Shown here piece by piece: positions 16,280 to 24,786 of a DNA stretch of 64,000 nucleotides. The notes under the pieces are model-generated. The model saw nothing but the letters and a program-made list of their open reading frames with translations. It was not told where the DNA came from and did no database searches. Positions within the stretch are counted from its first letter, which is position 1. Each line of letters opens with the position of its first letter. The stretch lies in contig CBDCAU010000005.1 of assembly GCA_965214115.1 (NCBI GenBank), positions 133,172 through 197,171 of the forward strand, written 5' to 3'. This DNA is from Owenweeksia sp965214115. GTDB lineage: Bacteria > Bacteroidota > Bacteroidia > Flavobacteriales > Schleiferiaceae. The position numbers and the translations under genes were made by a program.

Positions 16280-17146
16280 ATGAAAATTCTTCTGACACTC
16301 ATTTTTTCTTTGGTTTTTTTCAATGGGATTTTTGCCCAACCCATTGAAATTTTGGACTCCTCAAATCAAAAACCAATCCCTTACGCCAACATTATTTATA
16401 TGAATAACGGGGAAATTTCAGGCGGTACGTATTCCAATAAAAACGGCATCGCCCATCTTTCATTAAATGAAGAAATGGATTCGGTTGAAATTTCTTGTTT
16501 GGGGTATTTTTCCAAAAAATTGTCGGTTGAAAATCTTGGTTCTAAGATTTATTTGGAAGAGAAAGAGGAGGTTTTGGGGGAGGTGGTGGTATTGCCGCAT
16601 TCGGATGAAGAAACCAAATATGTGGGTATTCAAAAAGAAAAGAATTCCGTATCGCTTTCGGCTACCAAGGGGTATCAAATGGTTGTACTGATTGACAATC
16701 CGATTCAGGAAGAAAAACAGGTAAAATCTTTTACATTTCATCTAAAAAAACGAAGGAAAAACAAATCATTTAAAGTGAAACTTATTTTCTTTAAAAATAA
16801 TGATGGAAAACCCAGCACAAAAATCAATAAAGAATTGGTGATAGGAATGAAATCCTTAGCAGCAAAAGAAAATGAAATCAATCTCGATTCCCTTCAACTA
16901 ACTCTTCCAAAGGAAGGCCTGTTCGTAGGGCTCGAATGGCTGGGATGCATGGATGTACCTGAATCAGTTGACATTTATAATCAACCTAAAAATTGCAGAT
17001 TGGCGATTATGTGCAACATTCGAGAAAATTCAAAAATTTCGAATCCTGTTTATACTGGAAATATCTTTCAAAGATTAGGATGGCAGGAACAAAAAAGCGC
17101 GCATACAAAACTTATCCCTGTTTTTGGGTTGAATGTTTATGAATAA
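16280..17146 (+). CDS. secreted protein with carboxypeptidase-regulatory-like domain
   Basis: 288 residues. Signal peptide MKILLTLIFSLVFFNGIFAQ is followed by a CarboxypepD_reg-like domain (IEILDSSNQKPIPYANIIYM through YLEEKEEVLGEVVV), as found at the N-terminus of TonB receptors, but no receptor follows. The remaining ~180 residues (KKEKNSVSLSATKGYQ, VKSFTFHLKKRR, FFKNNDGKPSTKIN, PKEGLFVGLEWLG) form a predicted beta-rich domain I cannot name. Probably periplasmic or surface-exposed. The start was chosen for the signal peptide; upstream codons are repeat-derived. Confidence 0.7.
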   Translation: MKILLTLIFSLVFFNGIFAQPIEILDSSNQKPIPYANIIYMNNGEISGGTYSNKNGIAHLSLNEEMDSVEISCLGYFSKKLSVENLGSKIYLEEKEEVLGEVVVLPHSDEETKYVGIQKEKNSVSLSATKGYQMVVLIDNPIQEEKQVKSFTFHLKKRRKNKSFKVKLIFFKNNDGKPSTKINKELVIGMKSLAAKENEINLDSLQLTLPKEGLFVGLEWLGCMDVPESVDIYNQPKNCRLAIMCNIRENSKISNPVYTGNIFQRLGWQEQKSAHTKLIPVFGLNVYE

Positions 17147-17212
17147 ACTTTTCAAAAAGTATTTGGCAAAATTTTGTGAAAACGCCGAACCGGCCAAAGG
17201 CCGATTATAACT

Positions 17213-17400
17213 TTGCCCAAGGCAACGCCTTGGGAATGGTTACCATCAAGGATTTTTTGCGCCCCGAAGGGCAATATAAATATATTCTGGCCCTTCAGGC
17301 CGCAAACCACTGCTTGCCGATTTAACCCAAGGTGTTGCCTTGGCGTGCACCGTCCGGCTACGGCACACGGTGGGCTAAGGTATTTTGCCCCTTTGAGGCG
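17213..17400. repeat. intergenic repeat island
   Basis: A run of short palindromes: CCCAAGGCAACGCCTTGGG, CGCCCCGAAGGGC, GGCCCTTCAGGCC, a second CCCAAGGTGTTGCCTTGG and ACGGCACACGGTGGG. The last motif also appears inside the glycosyltransferase gene at 23221-23235. Such units are common between genes of Bacteroidota. The open frame on the - strand across this island is not a gene. Confidence 0.7.
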
Positions 17401-17496
17401 ACCTTGATTTGCACATATTGCGATTGCCAATTTTAACTTAAATCTGCCGTGGATAAACCCTTCTTTTCCTAACCTTTGCACCCCTCAAATTCCGAA

Positions 17497-19881
17497 ATGA
17501 AAAATTTCCTCGTTTTTCTCCTCCTTTTTCCCATTGCCCTGCTCGCCCAATCCGAATTCACCCTCAGCGGCTACGTCCGCGATGCCAGCAACGGCGAGGA
17601 ACTCATCGGCGTGAACGTGGTGGACGCCGATGTGAAGGCTGGCGCCAGCACCAATGTCTATGGTTTTTACTCCCTCACTTTGCCGGAGGGAAAACATACT
17701 ATCCGTTTCCAATACATTGGTTATCAACCCATTGAAAAGGAAATCACGCTTTTGCAAAACCGGAAACTGAACGTGGAATTGCAGGAATCCACCCAGCAAT
17801 TGCAAGAGGTGGAAGTAACTGGCGAAAAAATCGACAAAAACGTGTCCAGCGTGGAAATGAGCGTGGCTAAACTCGATGCCAAGCAAATCGAAAAAGTGCC
17901 GCAGTTGCTGGGCGAGACGGACATCATCCGCACGCTGACGCTGCTGCCCGGCATCAGCACGGTGGGTGAGGGCGCCAATGGTTTCAACGTGCGCGGCGGG
18001 GCGGCCGACCAGAATTTGATTCTCTTGGACGAAGCGCCGGTCTATAATTCATCCCACCTTTTCGGCTTCTTTTCCATCTTCAACGCCGACGCGGTGAAGG
18101 ACGTGAAACTCTACAAAGGCGGCATCCCCGCGCAGTACGGCGGGCGGCTCAGCTCGGTGGTGGACGTGCGGCAAAAAGAGGGTAACTCCAAACAATTTGC
18201 CTTCAACGGCGGACTTGGATTATTGAGTTCAAGATTGTTGGTGGAAGGCCCAATTATCAAAGACAAAATGTCGTTTATGGTGGCCGGTCGCCGCAGCTAT
18301 GCAGATTTGTTTTTGAAATTGTCCAACAACGAAGATTTGAACCAAAACATACTTTATTTTTATGATTTGAATACCAAAATTAATTATCGAATCAATGATA
18401 AAAATAGGTTGTTTCTTTCCGGATATTTTGGTCGTGATGTTTTTGGCATCAATAATCTGTTTGGTTTTGATTGGGGAAATGGTACAGGAACGTTGCGTTG
18501 GAATCACCTTTTTAGTGATAAATTGTTTAGTAATTTTACGGCGGTTTATTCCGATTATTCTTATACAATTGGAACGCCGGAAGAAGATGATAATTCCTTT
18601 AGATTACTGTCGCGCATCCAAGATTTTCATTTGAAGAGTTCGCTCAATTATTATTTGGATTCTGACAACCGCATCGACTTTGGCTTTGAGGGAATTTACT
18701 ACCGGTTCAGCCCGGGCCGCGTGGACATCGACGGGCTCGATCCCATCATTTTGCAACAGGCATTTGCCATCGAACCCGCCGCTTACATCAGCCACGAATT
18801 GAAAGTGGGCAGCCGCTTCACTTTCCAATATGGATTGCGATATTCTTCTTTCTATAAGATTGGTCCTCAGAAAGTTCTGAATTATGAAAACCCCGATTTC
18901 CCGCAGGAAGAGGAATTGGTGGACACTACTTTTTATGACGATGGCGAGCTGATTGCAGGCTTCGATGGCCTCCAAGGTTTTGAGCCGCGCGCTTCCGTCA
19001 ATTATCGTTTGGACGAAGATAAAAGCCTGAAAGCCAGCTACAATCGAACTCGGCAATACATCCAATTGATTAGCAACACCACCTCGCCCACGCCGGTGGA
19101 TTTGTACCGCGCTTCCGGCGAGTACATCAATCCCGCCACGGTGCACCAATATGCGCTGGGCTATTTTCAAAATTTTGCGGAAAACCAGTACGAAGCGTCC
19201 ATCGAAGTGTATTATAAAACGTTCAAAGATTTGGTGGACTACCGCAACGGGGCGGATTTGATTTTTACGGAATTCATTGAAACCGAATTGCTTAACGGCA
19301 TCGGGCGGGCTTACGGCGCGGAATTTTTATTGCGAAAACAGACCGGAAAATGGACGGGCTGGATTGGCTACACCCTCAGCCGGAGCGAGCGAAAAGTGGA
19401 CGGCGAAACGACCGAAATGCAAATCAACAACGGCGATTGGTATTTGAGCAACTACGACAAACTGCACGATTTGAGCGTGGTTGCGAATTATTCGCTTAGT
19501 GAAAAATGGGATTTTGGTGCGGTTTTCATTTTGCAGAGCGGCCGCCCGTTCACCCCGCCGGAAGGCAAATTCGAGTTCGAGGAATTTACCGTGCCGATTT
19601 ACACCCGCCGTAATTTTGACCGCATTCCCACCTACCACCGACTGGATTTATCCGCGACTTTAACACCGAAACGGAAACCCAACAAACGCTTTTATTCCAC
19701 TTGGAATTTTGGTATTTATAATGTGTATGCTCGGCGCAATGCTTTTTCGATATTTTTTCAACCTGAATCGAATGGGGCGGATGCGGCTGATTTCAATACT
19801 GATTTTTTCAATACGCAAGCCGTACAATTATCCATTTTTGGGACAATTATTCCTTCGGTAACTTGGAATTTTAACTTTTAG
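17497..19881 (+). CDS. TonB-dependent receptor
   Basis: 794 residues. A signal peptide (MKNFLVFLLLFPIALLAQ) is followed by a carboxypeptidase-regulatory-like domain (FTLSGYVRDASNGEELIGVN to about residue 95), a plug (LLPGISTVGEGANGFNVRGG, NLILLDEAPVYNSSHLFGFF, YKGGIPAQYGGRLSSVVDV) and a ~550-residue barrel ending in phenylalanine (SVTWNFNF). It is an outer-membrane importer of the type paired with a DUF4249 lipoprotein, and that gene follows after a repeat island. An AACCTTTGC sequence just before the start resembles a -7 box. Ligand unknown. Confidence 0.92.
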   Translation: MKNFLVFLLLFPIALLAQSEFTLSGYVRDASNGEELIGVNVVDADVKAGASTNVYGFYSLTLPEGKHTIRFQYIGYQPIEKEITLLQNRKLNVELQESTQQLQEVEVTGEKIDKNVSSVEMSVAKLDAKQIEKVPQLLGETDIIRTLTLLPGISTVGEGANGFNVRGGAADQNLILLDEAPVYNSSHLFGFFSIFNADAVKDVKLYKGGIPAQYGGRLSSVVDVRQKEGNSKQFAFNGGLGLLSSRLLVEGPIIKDKMSFMVAGRRSYADLFLKLSNNEDLNQNILYFYDLNTKINYRINDKNRLFLSGYFGRDVFGINNLFGFDWGNGTGTLRWNHLFSDKLFSNFTAVYSDYSYTIGTPEEDDNSFRLLSRIQDFHLKSSLNYYLDSDNRIDFGFEGIYYRFSPGRVDIDGLDPIILQQAFAIEPAAYISHELKVGSRFTFQYGLRYSSFYKIGPQKVLNYENPDFPQEEELVDTTFYDDGELIAGFDGLQGFEPRASVNYRLDEDKSLKASYNRTRQYIQLISNTTSPTPVDLYRASGEYINPATVHQYALGYFQNFAENQYEASIEVYYKTFKDLVDYRNGADLIFTEFIETELLNGIGRAYGAEFLLRKQTGKWTGWIGYTLSRSERKVDGETTEMQINNGDWYLSNYDKLHDLSVVANYSLSEKWDFGAVFILQSGRPFTPPEGKFEFEEFTVPIYTRRNFDRIPTYHRLDLSATLTPKRKPNKRFYSTWNFGIYNVYARRNAFSIFFQPESNGADAADFNTDFFNTQAVQLSIFGTIIPSVTWNFNF

Positions 19882-20119
19882 AAAAAGATGAAACTCTTTG
19901 ATTGTTCTCAGAATTGTGCCGTCGCTTTAGCGCGGCGGAATGACAGAGCCACTCTATTCCGCGCTTTAGCGCAAATTCGGCTAAAGCCGAGAGAAGGTGG
20001 GGGGTTCCTTTGATCACCGGGCTAAAGCCACGGTGCAATTCTGAGAGCAAGCACGCTTTTATAAAAAGAACTGAATTTTTAAAATAGAATGGAATTTTAA
20101 TTTTTAGAAAAAGATGAAA
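19864..20119. repeat. 30-bp direct repeats bracketing a palindrome island
   Basis: Positions 19864-19893 and 20090-20119 match at 29 of 30 bases. The unit covers the last codons of the TonB receptor and the start of the DUF4249 gene (ending AAAAAGATGAAA). Between them lie GCTTTAGC/GCTAAAGC palindromes (19925-20035) enclosed by CAGAATTG and CAATTCTGAG. The arrangement looks like an insertion with a long target duplication, or a tandem duplication. Confidence 0.75.
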
Positions 20120-20980
20120 TTTTTAATCAAAAGACTGGCATTTTTAGTAGCCATTTTAGCTATCAGCCAAAGTTGCCAAGATGTGGTGCAATTGGACGTG
20201 CCGGAAATCCCCGCCAGCATCGCCGTGGACGGCCGCGTGACAGATTCTGACACGGTGGGCACTTCGGTGATTCTCTCCACCACCGCTGGTTATTTCGACC
20301 AAGGCCAAACGCCGCGCATCACGGGAGCAGATGTTTTCCTTTTTGAAGATGAAGTGATGGTTTCGCAACTTTCCGAAAATAGGCAAGCGGGCGAATATTC
20401 ATCCAGTTTCCAAGGGGAAGTTGGCAAGTCCTATTTCATTGAAATTCAAATACCTGCGGACAATGATTACGGTTTGGAAGAAAGCACTTGGCGCTCCCGC
20501 CCCGAAATGTTGAACCGCGTTTTTCAGATTGATTCACTGACGGTGGAATTTTTGGAGCGCCCCGACGTGTTTACCGCCGGCGATTACCCGCTGATGTATT
20601 TCCGCGAACCGGCTGGAAAAGGCGAATATTACCGCACCCGCATCTGGGACAATGATTCAGCGGTCACGCAAAATATCCTGATTTTCGAAGACGAATTTTT
20701 CGATGGGCTGTACGTGGGCGACGACGTTTTGCCGCCCTTCAATTTCTACGGCCGCATTGAAGCAGGTGACAGCATAACCGCCGAGGTTTCGTCGATGACG
20801 AAGGCCTATTTTGATTACCTCACTTTGCTGCAAGAGCAAGTCCTTTTTGTGGGAGGTCCCTTCGACCCGCCGCCCGCCCCGATTATCGGGAATATCTACA
20901 ATGTGGATGATGAGGAGGCAATTGGATTTGGGTATTTTACGGCGGCGGCGCTGGAGGTGGAGTGGGTGGTGAATGAGTGA
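20114..20980 (+). CDS. DUF4249 lipoprotein
   Basis: A 288-residue lipoprotein (AISQSC, Cys21) with the DUF4249 pattern: DVPEIPASIAVDGRVTD, ILSTTAGYFDQGQTPRITGADV, then VGKSYFIEI and a C-terminal RIEAGDSITAEVSSMTKAYF followed by GNIYN. Genes of this family almost always sit downstream of a TonB receptor, as here, and are thought to be surface-exposed partners in ligand capture. The start ATG lies inside the second copy of the 30-bp direct repeat. It is the final gene of the receptor operon. Confidence 0.85.
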   Translation: MKFLIKRLAFLVAILAISQSCQDVVQLDVPEIPASIAVDGRVTDSDTVGTSVILSTTAGYFDQGQTPRITGADVFLFEDEVMVSQLSENRQAGEYSSSFQGEVGKSYFIEIQIPADNDYGLEESTWRSRPEMLNRVFQIDSLTVEFLERPDVFTAGDYPLMYFREPAGKGEYYRTRIWDNDSAVTQNILIFEDEFFDGLYVGDDVLPPFNFYGRIEAGDSITAEVSSMTKAYFDYLTLLQEQVLFVGGPFDPPPAPIIGNIYNVDDEEAIGFGYFTAAALEVEWVVNE

Positions 20981-21004
20981 ACATCTGAACCAATTCGTGG
21001 GAGA

Positions 21005-21105
21005 TAGGAACGCGGATGACGCGGATTGAGCGGATTAAAGCGGATAGGAATTGATTCTCTTATCTGTAAAAATCAGCCGCATCCGTAAAATCCGCGTTCC
21101 CATCA
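21005..21105. repeat. GCGGAT-rich inverted repeat element
   Basis: GGAACGCGGATGACGCGGAT (from about 21007) is mirrored by ATCCGTAAAATCCGCGTTCC (about 21082-21101). The centre has further GCGGATT units. I recognise this as a widespread bacterial intergenic repeat; it encodes nothing. Confidence 0.7.
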
Positions 21106-21186
21106 AACCAAGACAGGCAACCAGCCACTGATAACTGACACATAAATTTTCCCACCTCCCCCAAATTCCTTCCCTTTGCAAAAATT

Positions 21187-22527
21187 TTGAAAATCAGAAC
21201 TACTTTGCTGGAAATCTTCAACCGTGGCCACTGGGCGCGCAACTGGTTCATAGAAAAAGGCGCCAACGCTGAAACGGCCTCGTGGCTCACTTTTGCCCTC
21301 GATGTTATCTTATTGATACTCATCTGTTTGATAATCGATTTCATCGCGCGACGGCTGATTTTGGGCGTGGTGAAACGCTACGTTAAAAAATCCTCCAATC
21401 CTTACGACGACATTTTTTTGGAAAGAAAAGTGTTCCAGGCGCTGGCCCACTTGGTGCCGGCCATCGTGTTTTGGCGCGCATTGCCCGTGTTGGTTGGTGA
21501 TTTGAACATTTCCATTTCGTGGCTGCGCATCTTGATCACCATCGCAATGATTGTTTTGGTGATGATGGTGGTCGTGCGCTTCCTGCGCGCCCTGCGGGAC
21601 ATTGGGCAAAAAATGCCGCGCTTTCAGGACAAGCCCGTGGGCAGCTACGTTCAAGTGGCGATGCTCACCGCTTACATCCTTGCGGGGATTTTCATTTTGT
21701 CGCTGCTCATCGGCAAGTCACCGCTTACGATTTTAGCGGGCTTCGGCGCGGCCACGGCGGTGCTGCTTTTGGTTTTTAAGGATACCATTTTGGGATTGGT
21801 GGCCAGCATCCAGATTTCCGCCAACGATATGGTGCGCATCGGCGACTGGGTGACGATGGACAAATACGGCGCGGACGGCAACGTGCTGGAAATCACCCTC
21901 ACCACGGTGATGGTGCGCAACTTCGACAAGACCATCACCACCGTACCCACCTACGCTTTCATTTCCGACAGTTTCCGCAACTGGCGCGGGATGCAGGCGA
22001 TGGGCATCCGCCGCATCAAGCGCGCGCTTTATATTGATTTGGGCAGCATCCAGTTTGTGGACGATGCAATGCGCGACCGCTTCTTGAAATTCCAGCGGGT
22101 GAAGGATTTCGTCATCCAGCGGCAGCAAGAAATTGATAAGTTCAATGCTGAAAATGAGGTAGATACCAGCGAAATGATAAACGGCCGGCGGATGACCAAC
22201 GTAGGCGTGTTCCGCCGTTATGCCATCGAATTTATAAAATCACGCCCAAAAATCGCCGAAGATCCCGCCGTGATGGTGCGCCAACTGGAACCCACCGACC
22301 AAGGCCTGCCGCTGGAAGTGGTGGCCTTTTCCACCGACATCGAATGGGCGAATTTCGAGGGCATCCAAGCCGATATTTTTGACCATTTGCTGGCGGCGGC
22401 GGACAGGTTTGGGTTGCGGATTTATCAGAGCCCGAGTGGGACGGATGTGCGGTTTTTGAAAGCCTCACCCCCGGCCCCTCTCCAAGAGGAGAGGGGTGAC
22501 GCGGTGGAAAATGGCGATGGGAAATAA
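21187..22527 (+). CDS. MscS-family mechanosensitive channel
   Basis: 446 residues with an N-terminal segment and about four transmembrane helices (LDVILLILICLIIDFIA; LVPAIVFWRALPVL; ILITIAMIVLVMMVVV; ILAGIFILSLLI), then the pore-lining helix and MscS beta domain: LTILAGFGAATAVLLLVFKD, QISANDMVRIGDWVTM, GNVLEITLTTVMVRNFDKTI and VPTYAFISDSFRNW. It is an inner-membrane osmotic safety valve of the YbdG-like length class. The start is a TTG at 21187 (MKIRTT); no better ATG precedes the first helix. The last ~20 residues are encoded by a palindromic repeat, so the native C-terminus has been replaced or extended. Confidence 0.88.
   Translation: MKIRTTLLEIFNRGHWARNWFIEKGANAETASWLTFALDVILLILICLIIDFIARRLILGVVKRYVKKSSNPYDDIFLERKVFQALAHLVPAIVFWRALPVLVGDLNISISWLRILITIAMIVLVMMVVVRFLRALRDIGQKMPRFQDKPVGSYVQVAMLTAYILAGIFILSLLIGKSPLTILAGFGAATAVLLLVFKDTILGLVASIQISANDMVRIGDWVTMDKYGADGNVLEITLTTVMVRNFDKTITTVPTYAFISDSFRNWRGMQAMGIRRIKRALYIDLGSIQFVDDAMRDRFLKFQRVKDFVIQRQQEIDKFNAENEVDTSEMINGRRMTNVGVFRRYAIEFIKSRPKIAEDPAVMVRQLEPTDQGLPLEVVAFSTDIEWANFEGIQADIFDHLLAAADRFGLRIYQSPSGTDVRFLKASPPAPLQEERGDAVENGDGK
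22464..22510. repeat. palindromic repeat forming the C-terminus of the MscS gene
   Basis: TCACCCCCGGCCCCTCTCC, AAGA, GGAGAGGGGTGACGCGG, then TGGAAA. Same family and same translated frame (SPPAPLQEERGDAVEN) as the copy inside ftcD at 1361-1407. The gene stops 17 bp later. Confidence 0.85.
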
Positions 22528-22553
22528 CCGTTGTTTTCCTAATGCAATAAGGA

Positions 22554-22735
22554 CAGCCCCGTAGGGGCGAAATATTTGTAGCACCGTCCGTAAGGGCGGT
22601 GTGCAAGCGGCATCGGTAAGTCGGCAAAGCCCCAGCGGGGCGACACCGCCAATTATATAGAATTTGGCTAAAGCCAATTCGCGGCGTGTTTGGGATTCAC
22701 CGCGCTGAAGCGGCGGTGCAATTCTGAGAAACCGA
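22554..22735. repeat. intergenic repeat island
   Basis: Contains GCCCCGTAGGGGC, CACCGTCCGTAAGGGCGGTG, GCCCCAGCGGGGC, TTGGCTAAAGCCAA and ACCGCGCTGAAGCGGCGGT, ending in CAATTCTGAG. The last two belong to the GCTAAAGC family also seen at 4865, 19925-20050 and 24060-24195. Confidence 0.75.
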
Positions 22736-22758
22736 CTATTGATTATGTCCTCAGAAGC

Positions 22759-24010
22759 TCAATCTTTCCAACCAGTTTTTCCCACTAAAACAACTGAAAC
22801 CACCACCAAAATATAAACCGGATACACCAATTCCATCACCCAAAAATCCTTCAGCAAATTCTCTTCTCCCGTGGCTTTCGCGTATTTTTTGAGAAAAGAA
22901 AAATCACTGAGGAATTTTACCAAGAACATAAAAACCGCAAAAGGAAAAAGCAGCGGATTTGCAATCGCAAAAACCAAAACCATCACCTGAAAAACCGCAA
23001 AGACCGCGATAAAAACCGCCAACAATTTCGCAAAAAAAGAAGGATACCCAAACGACTTCCTGCCCCAGCGCGCGCGCTGTTTTAAAAGAGATTTAAAATT
23101 TTCTGGCGCAGCGGTTTTTACTAAAATTTCTTTGTCCAAAACAAACTCCACCGGATAATTCCTACCGTCAATCGTAGCATCGGCCCAGTTCCTCCCCCTT
23201 TGCCGTGCATCGTGTCGATACGGCACACGGTGGGGGAGGTTAGGTGGAGGCTTAAAATCGGGGTGGTGTCTTTTCTCAAGGTTTAATTTTTTCAAAGAGG
23301 TTTTTGCAGATTTTTTTGACGCAGCCGCCTGTACCAAAAACATCATCCCCACTCTCATATTCTTCCCCCACATTTTTATTTTTCTCATAAAAATCCTTCC
23401 GAAATGCCATATTCGCCGCGCTGCCCATCACCGGTTTTCCCAAGCCCGCCAAAGCCGCCCCGCTGGCCTGCAAACTCAAAAAATCCACCGCCGCGAATCT
23501 GCTCCAAAAATTGGATGTGGGAATCATCGAAACCGGCCCGAGCACCACTTTTTTATTATTAGAAAAATGAAAGGAAAGTTTTGACAACCAATTTTTTGGC
23601 AATCGGCAATCGGCATCGGTTTGCACAATCCAATCAAATTTTGCTTCCGAAATCGCTTTGGCCAAAACCTGTTTTTTCCCGCGCTCGCTTTTCGCGGAAA
23701 GCAGTTTCAAATCCAATTTGGAATCTTTGATAAAATCCGCCACGATTTCTGCGCCGCCATCTTTGGAATGGTCATCCATCAAAATCACCTCAAAATTCGC
23801 TTTGGGAAAATCCTGCGCTTCCAAATCCCGCAACAGCGGCGGCAGATTTTCGGCCTCATCCCGAAATGGAATCACCACGGAACAAAATATAGGCGCGCTA
23901 TTTTTCTCATAAGATTTTGATTGTAAGATGTTTAATCCCTTTTGAAACCAAAAAATCATCCCAAAATAAAGGAGCGCCAAAAGCGTGGAAGAAACGGTGA
24001 GAAACAACAA
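22759..24010 (-). pseudogene. family 2 glycosyltransferase, frame broken
   Basis: The N-terminal part (24010 to about 23340) has a membrane helix, then the GT-A fold: FCSVVIPFRDEAENLPPLL, VILMDDHSKDGG, VQTDADCRLP (DxD-like), and it runs to EEYESGDDV. The C-terminal part is one base out of frame (+1). It resumes FLVQAA or LVQAA and continues through QRARWGRKSFGY (the QxxRW motif) and three or four helices to 22759. One extra T in the T5 run at 23336-23340 explains the break and would restore a 416-residue membrane glycosyltransferase. A repeat at 23191-23239 adds PPPNLPHRVPYRHDARQRGR before the catalytic acceptor region. Sequencing error or true pseudogene cannot be separated here. Confidence 0.8.
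23191..23239. repeat. palindromic insert in glycosyltransferase coding sequence
   Basis: CCTCCCCC (23191-23198) is mirrored by GGGGGAGG (23232-23239), enclosing a smaller imperfect hairpin with ACGGCACACGGTGGG, which also occurs in the island near 17.36 kb. Frame is kept across it. Confidence 0.65.
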
Positions 24011-24052
24011 GCCGTGGGGAATTTCGCGCCAAGATAGAATGTTTGAATGCTT

Positions 24053-24200
24053 TGTATTGAACCGTTGCTTTAGCGCGGTTTTAAAAAGTTAACTCAGACC
24101 AACGAAGGCTTTAGCCAAAATTAGGATTGCGCTAAAGCGCGAAACGGGTGGGCGGCCAATCGTTCGCCGCGCTGAAGCGGCGGCGCAATATTGAAAAAGC
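24053..24200. repeat. GCTTTAGC/GCTAAAGC repeat island before ruvC
   Basis: Units TTGAACCGTTGCTTTAGC, GGCTTTAGCC, GCGCTAAAGCGC and CGCCGCGCTGAAGCGGCGG occupy most of the gap between the divergent glycosyltransferase and ruvC genes. The upstream extension of the ruvC frame (from 24148) is made of this repeat. Confidence 0.7.
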
Positions 24201-24228
24201 ACAAGGGCCGATGCCGTACTTTTGGGCA

Positions 24229-24786
24229 ATGGCCAGCGAAAAAATCATTTTGGGCATCGACCCCGGCACCAACTTTTTGGGCTACGGCATCATCCGCTGC
24301 ACGGGGCAAAAAATGGAAATGCTCGCCCTCGGCACGCTGATTCTCAACAAATTGGCAAACCACCAGCTGAAACTCAAGAAAATCTTTGAGCGCGTAACGG
24401 AACTGGCCCGCGAATACCGCCCCGACGAAATGGCGGTGGAAGCGCCCTTTTTCGGCAAAAACGTGCAGAGTATGCTGAAACTCGGCCGCGCGCAGGGCGT
24501 GGTAATGGCAGCAGGCTTGGCGCTGGACATCCCCATCGTGGAATACGCGCCGCGCAAAATCAAACAGTCCATCACCGGCAGCGGCAGCGCCAGCAAGCCG
24601 CAGGTGGCCGCGATGCTGGAACACACTTTACAGCAAAAAATCGAAACCCGCTACGAAGACGCCACGGACGGGCTGGCGGTGGCGGTGTGCCATTTTTATC
24701 AGGGGAATGCGGTTTCTGGAAACGGCGGCGGGGCAAAAAGTTGGGCGGCGTTTATCAAGCAAAATCCGGAGAAAATTAGGCAATGA
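24229..24786 (+). CDS. ruvC: Holliday junction endonuclease RuvC
   Basis: Resolves four-way DNA junctions together with RuvAB. The start at 24229 (MASEKIILGIDPGTNFLGYG) gives 185 residues and places the catalytic acids as in the family: D11 in GIDPG, E71 in VEAPFFGKN, and D144/D147 in YEDATDGLAVAVCH. The frame also contains an ATG at 24211 (MPYFWA) and repeat-derived codons upstream, which I reject. The stop TGA is fused to the inverted repeat that brackets the following gene. Confidence 0.93.
   Translation: MASEKIILGIDPGTNFLGYGIIRCTGQKMEMLALGTLILNKLANHQLKLKKIFERVTELAREYRPDEMAVEAPFFGKNVQSMLKLGRAQGVVMAAGLALDIPIVEYAPRKIKQSITGSGSASKPQVAAMLEHTLQQKIETRYEDATDGLAVAVCHFYQGNAVSGNGGGAKSWAAFIKQNPEKIRQ

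Noticed and set aside
17152..17481. 109-codon frame on the - strand after the regulatory-like-domain gene
   Set aside because: It consists of palindromic repeat DNA of the intergenic island.
22232..22677. Overlapping - strand frames at the mscS 3' end
   Set aside because: They lie across the repeat island and the mscS coding sequence; no recognisable protein.
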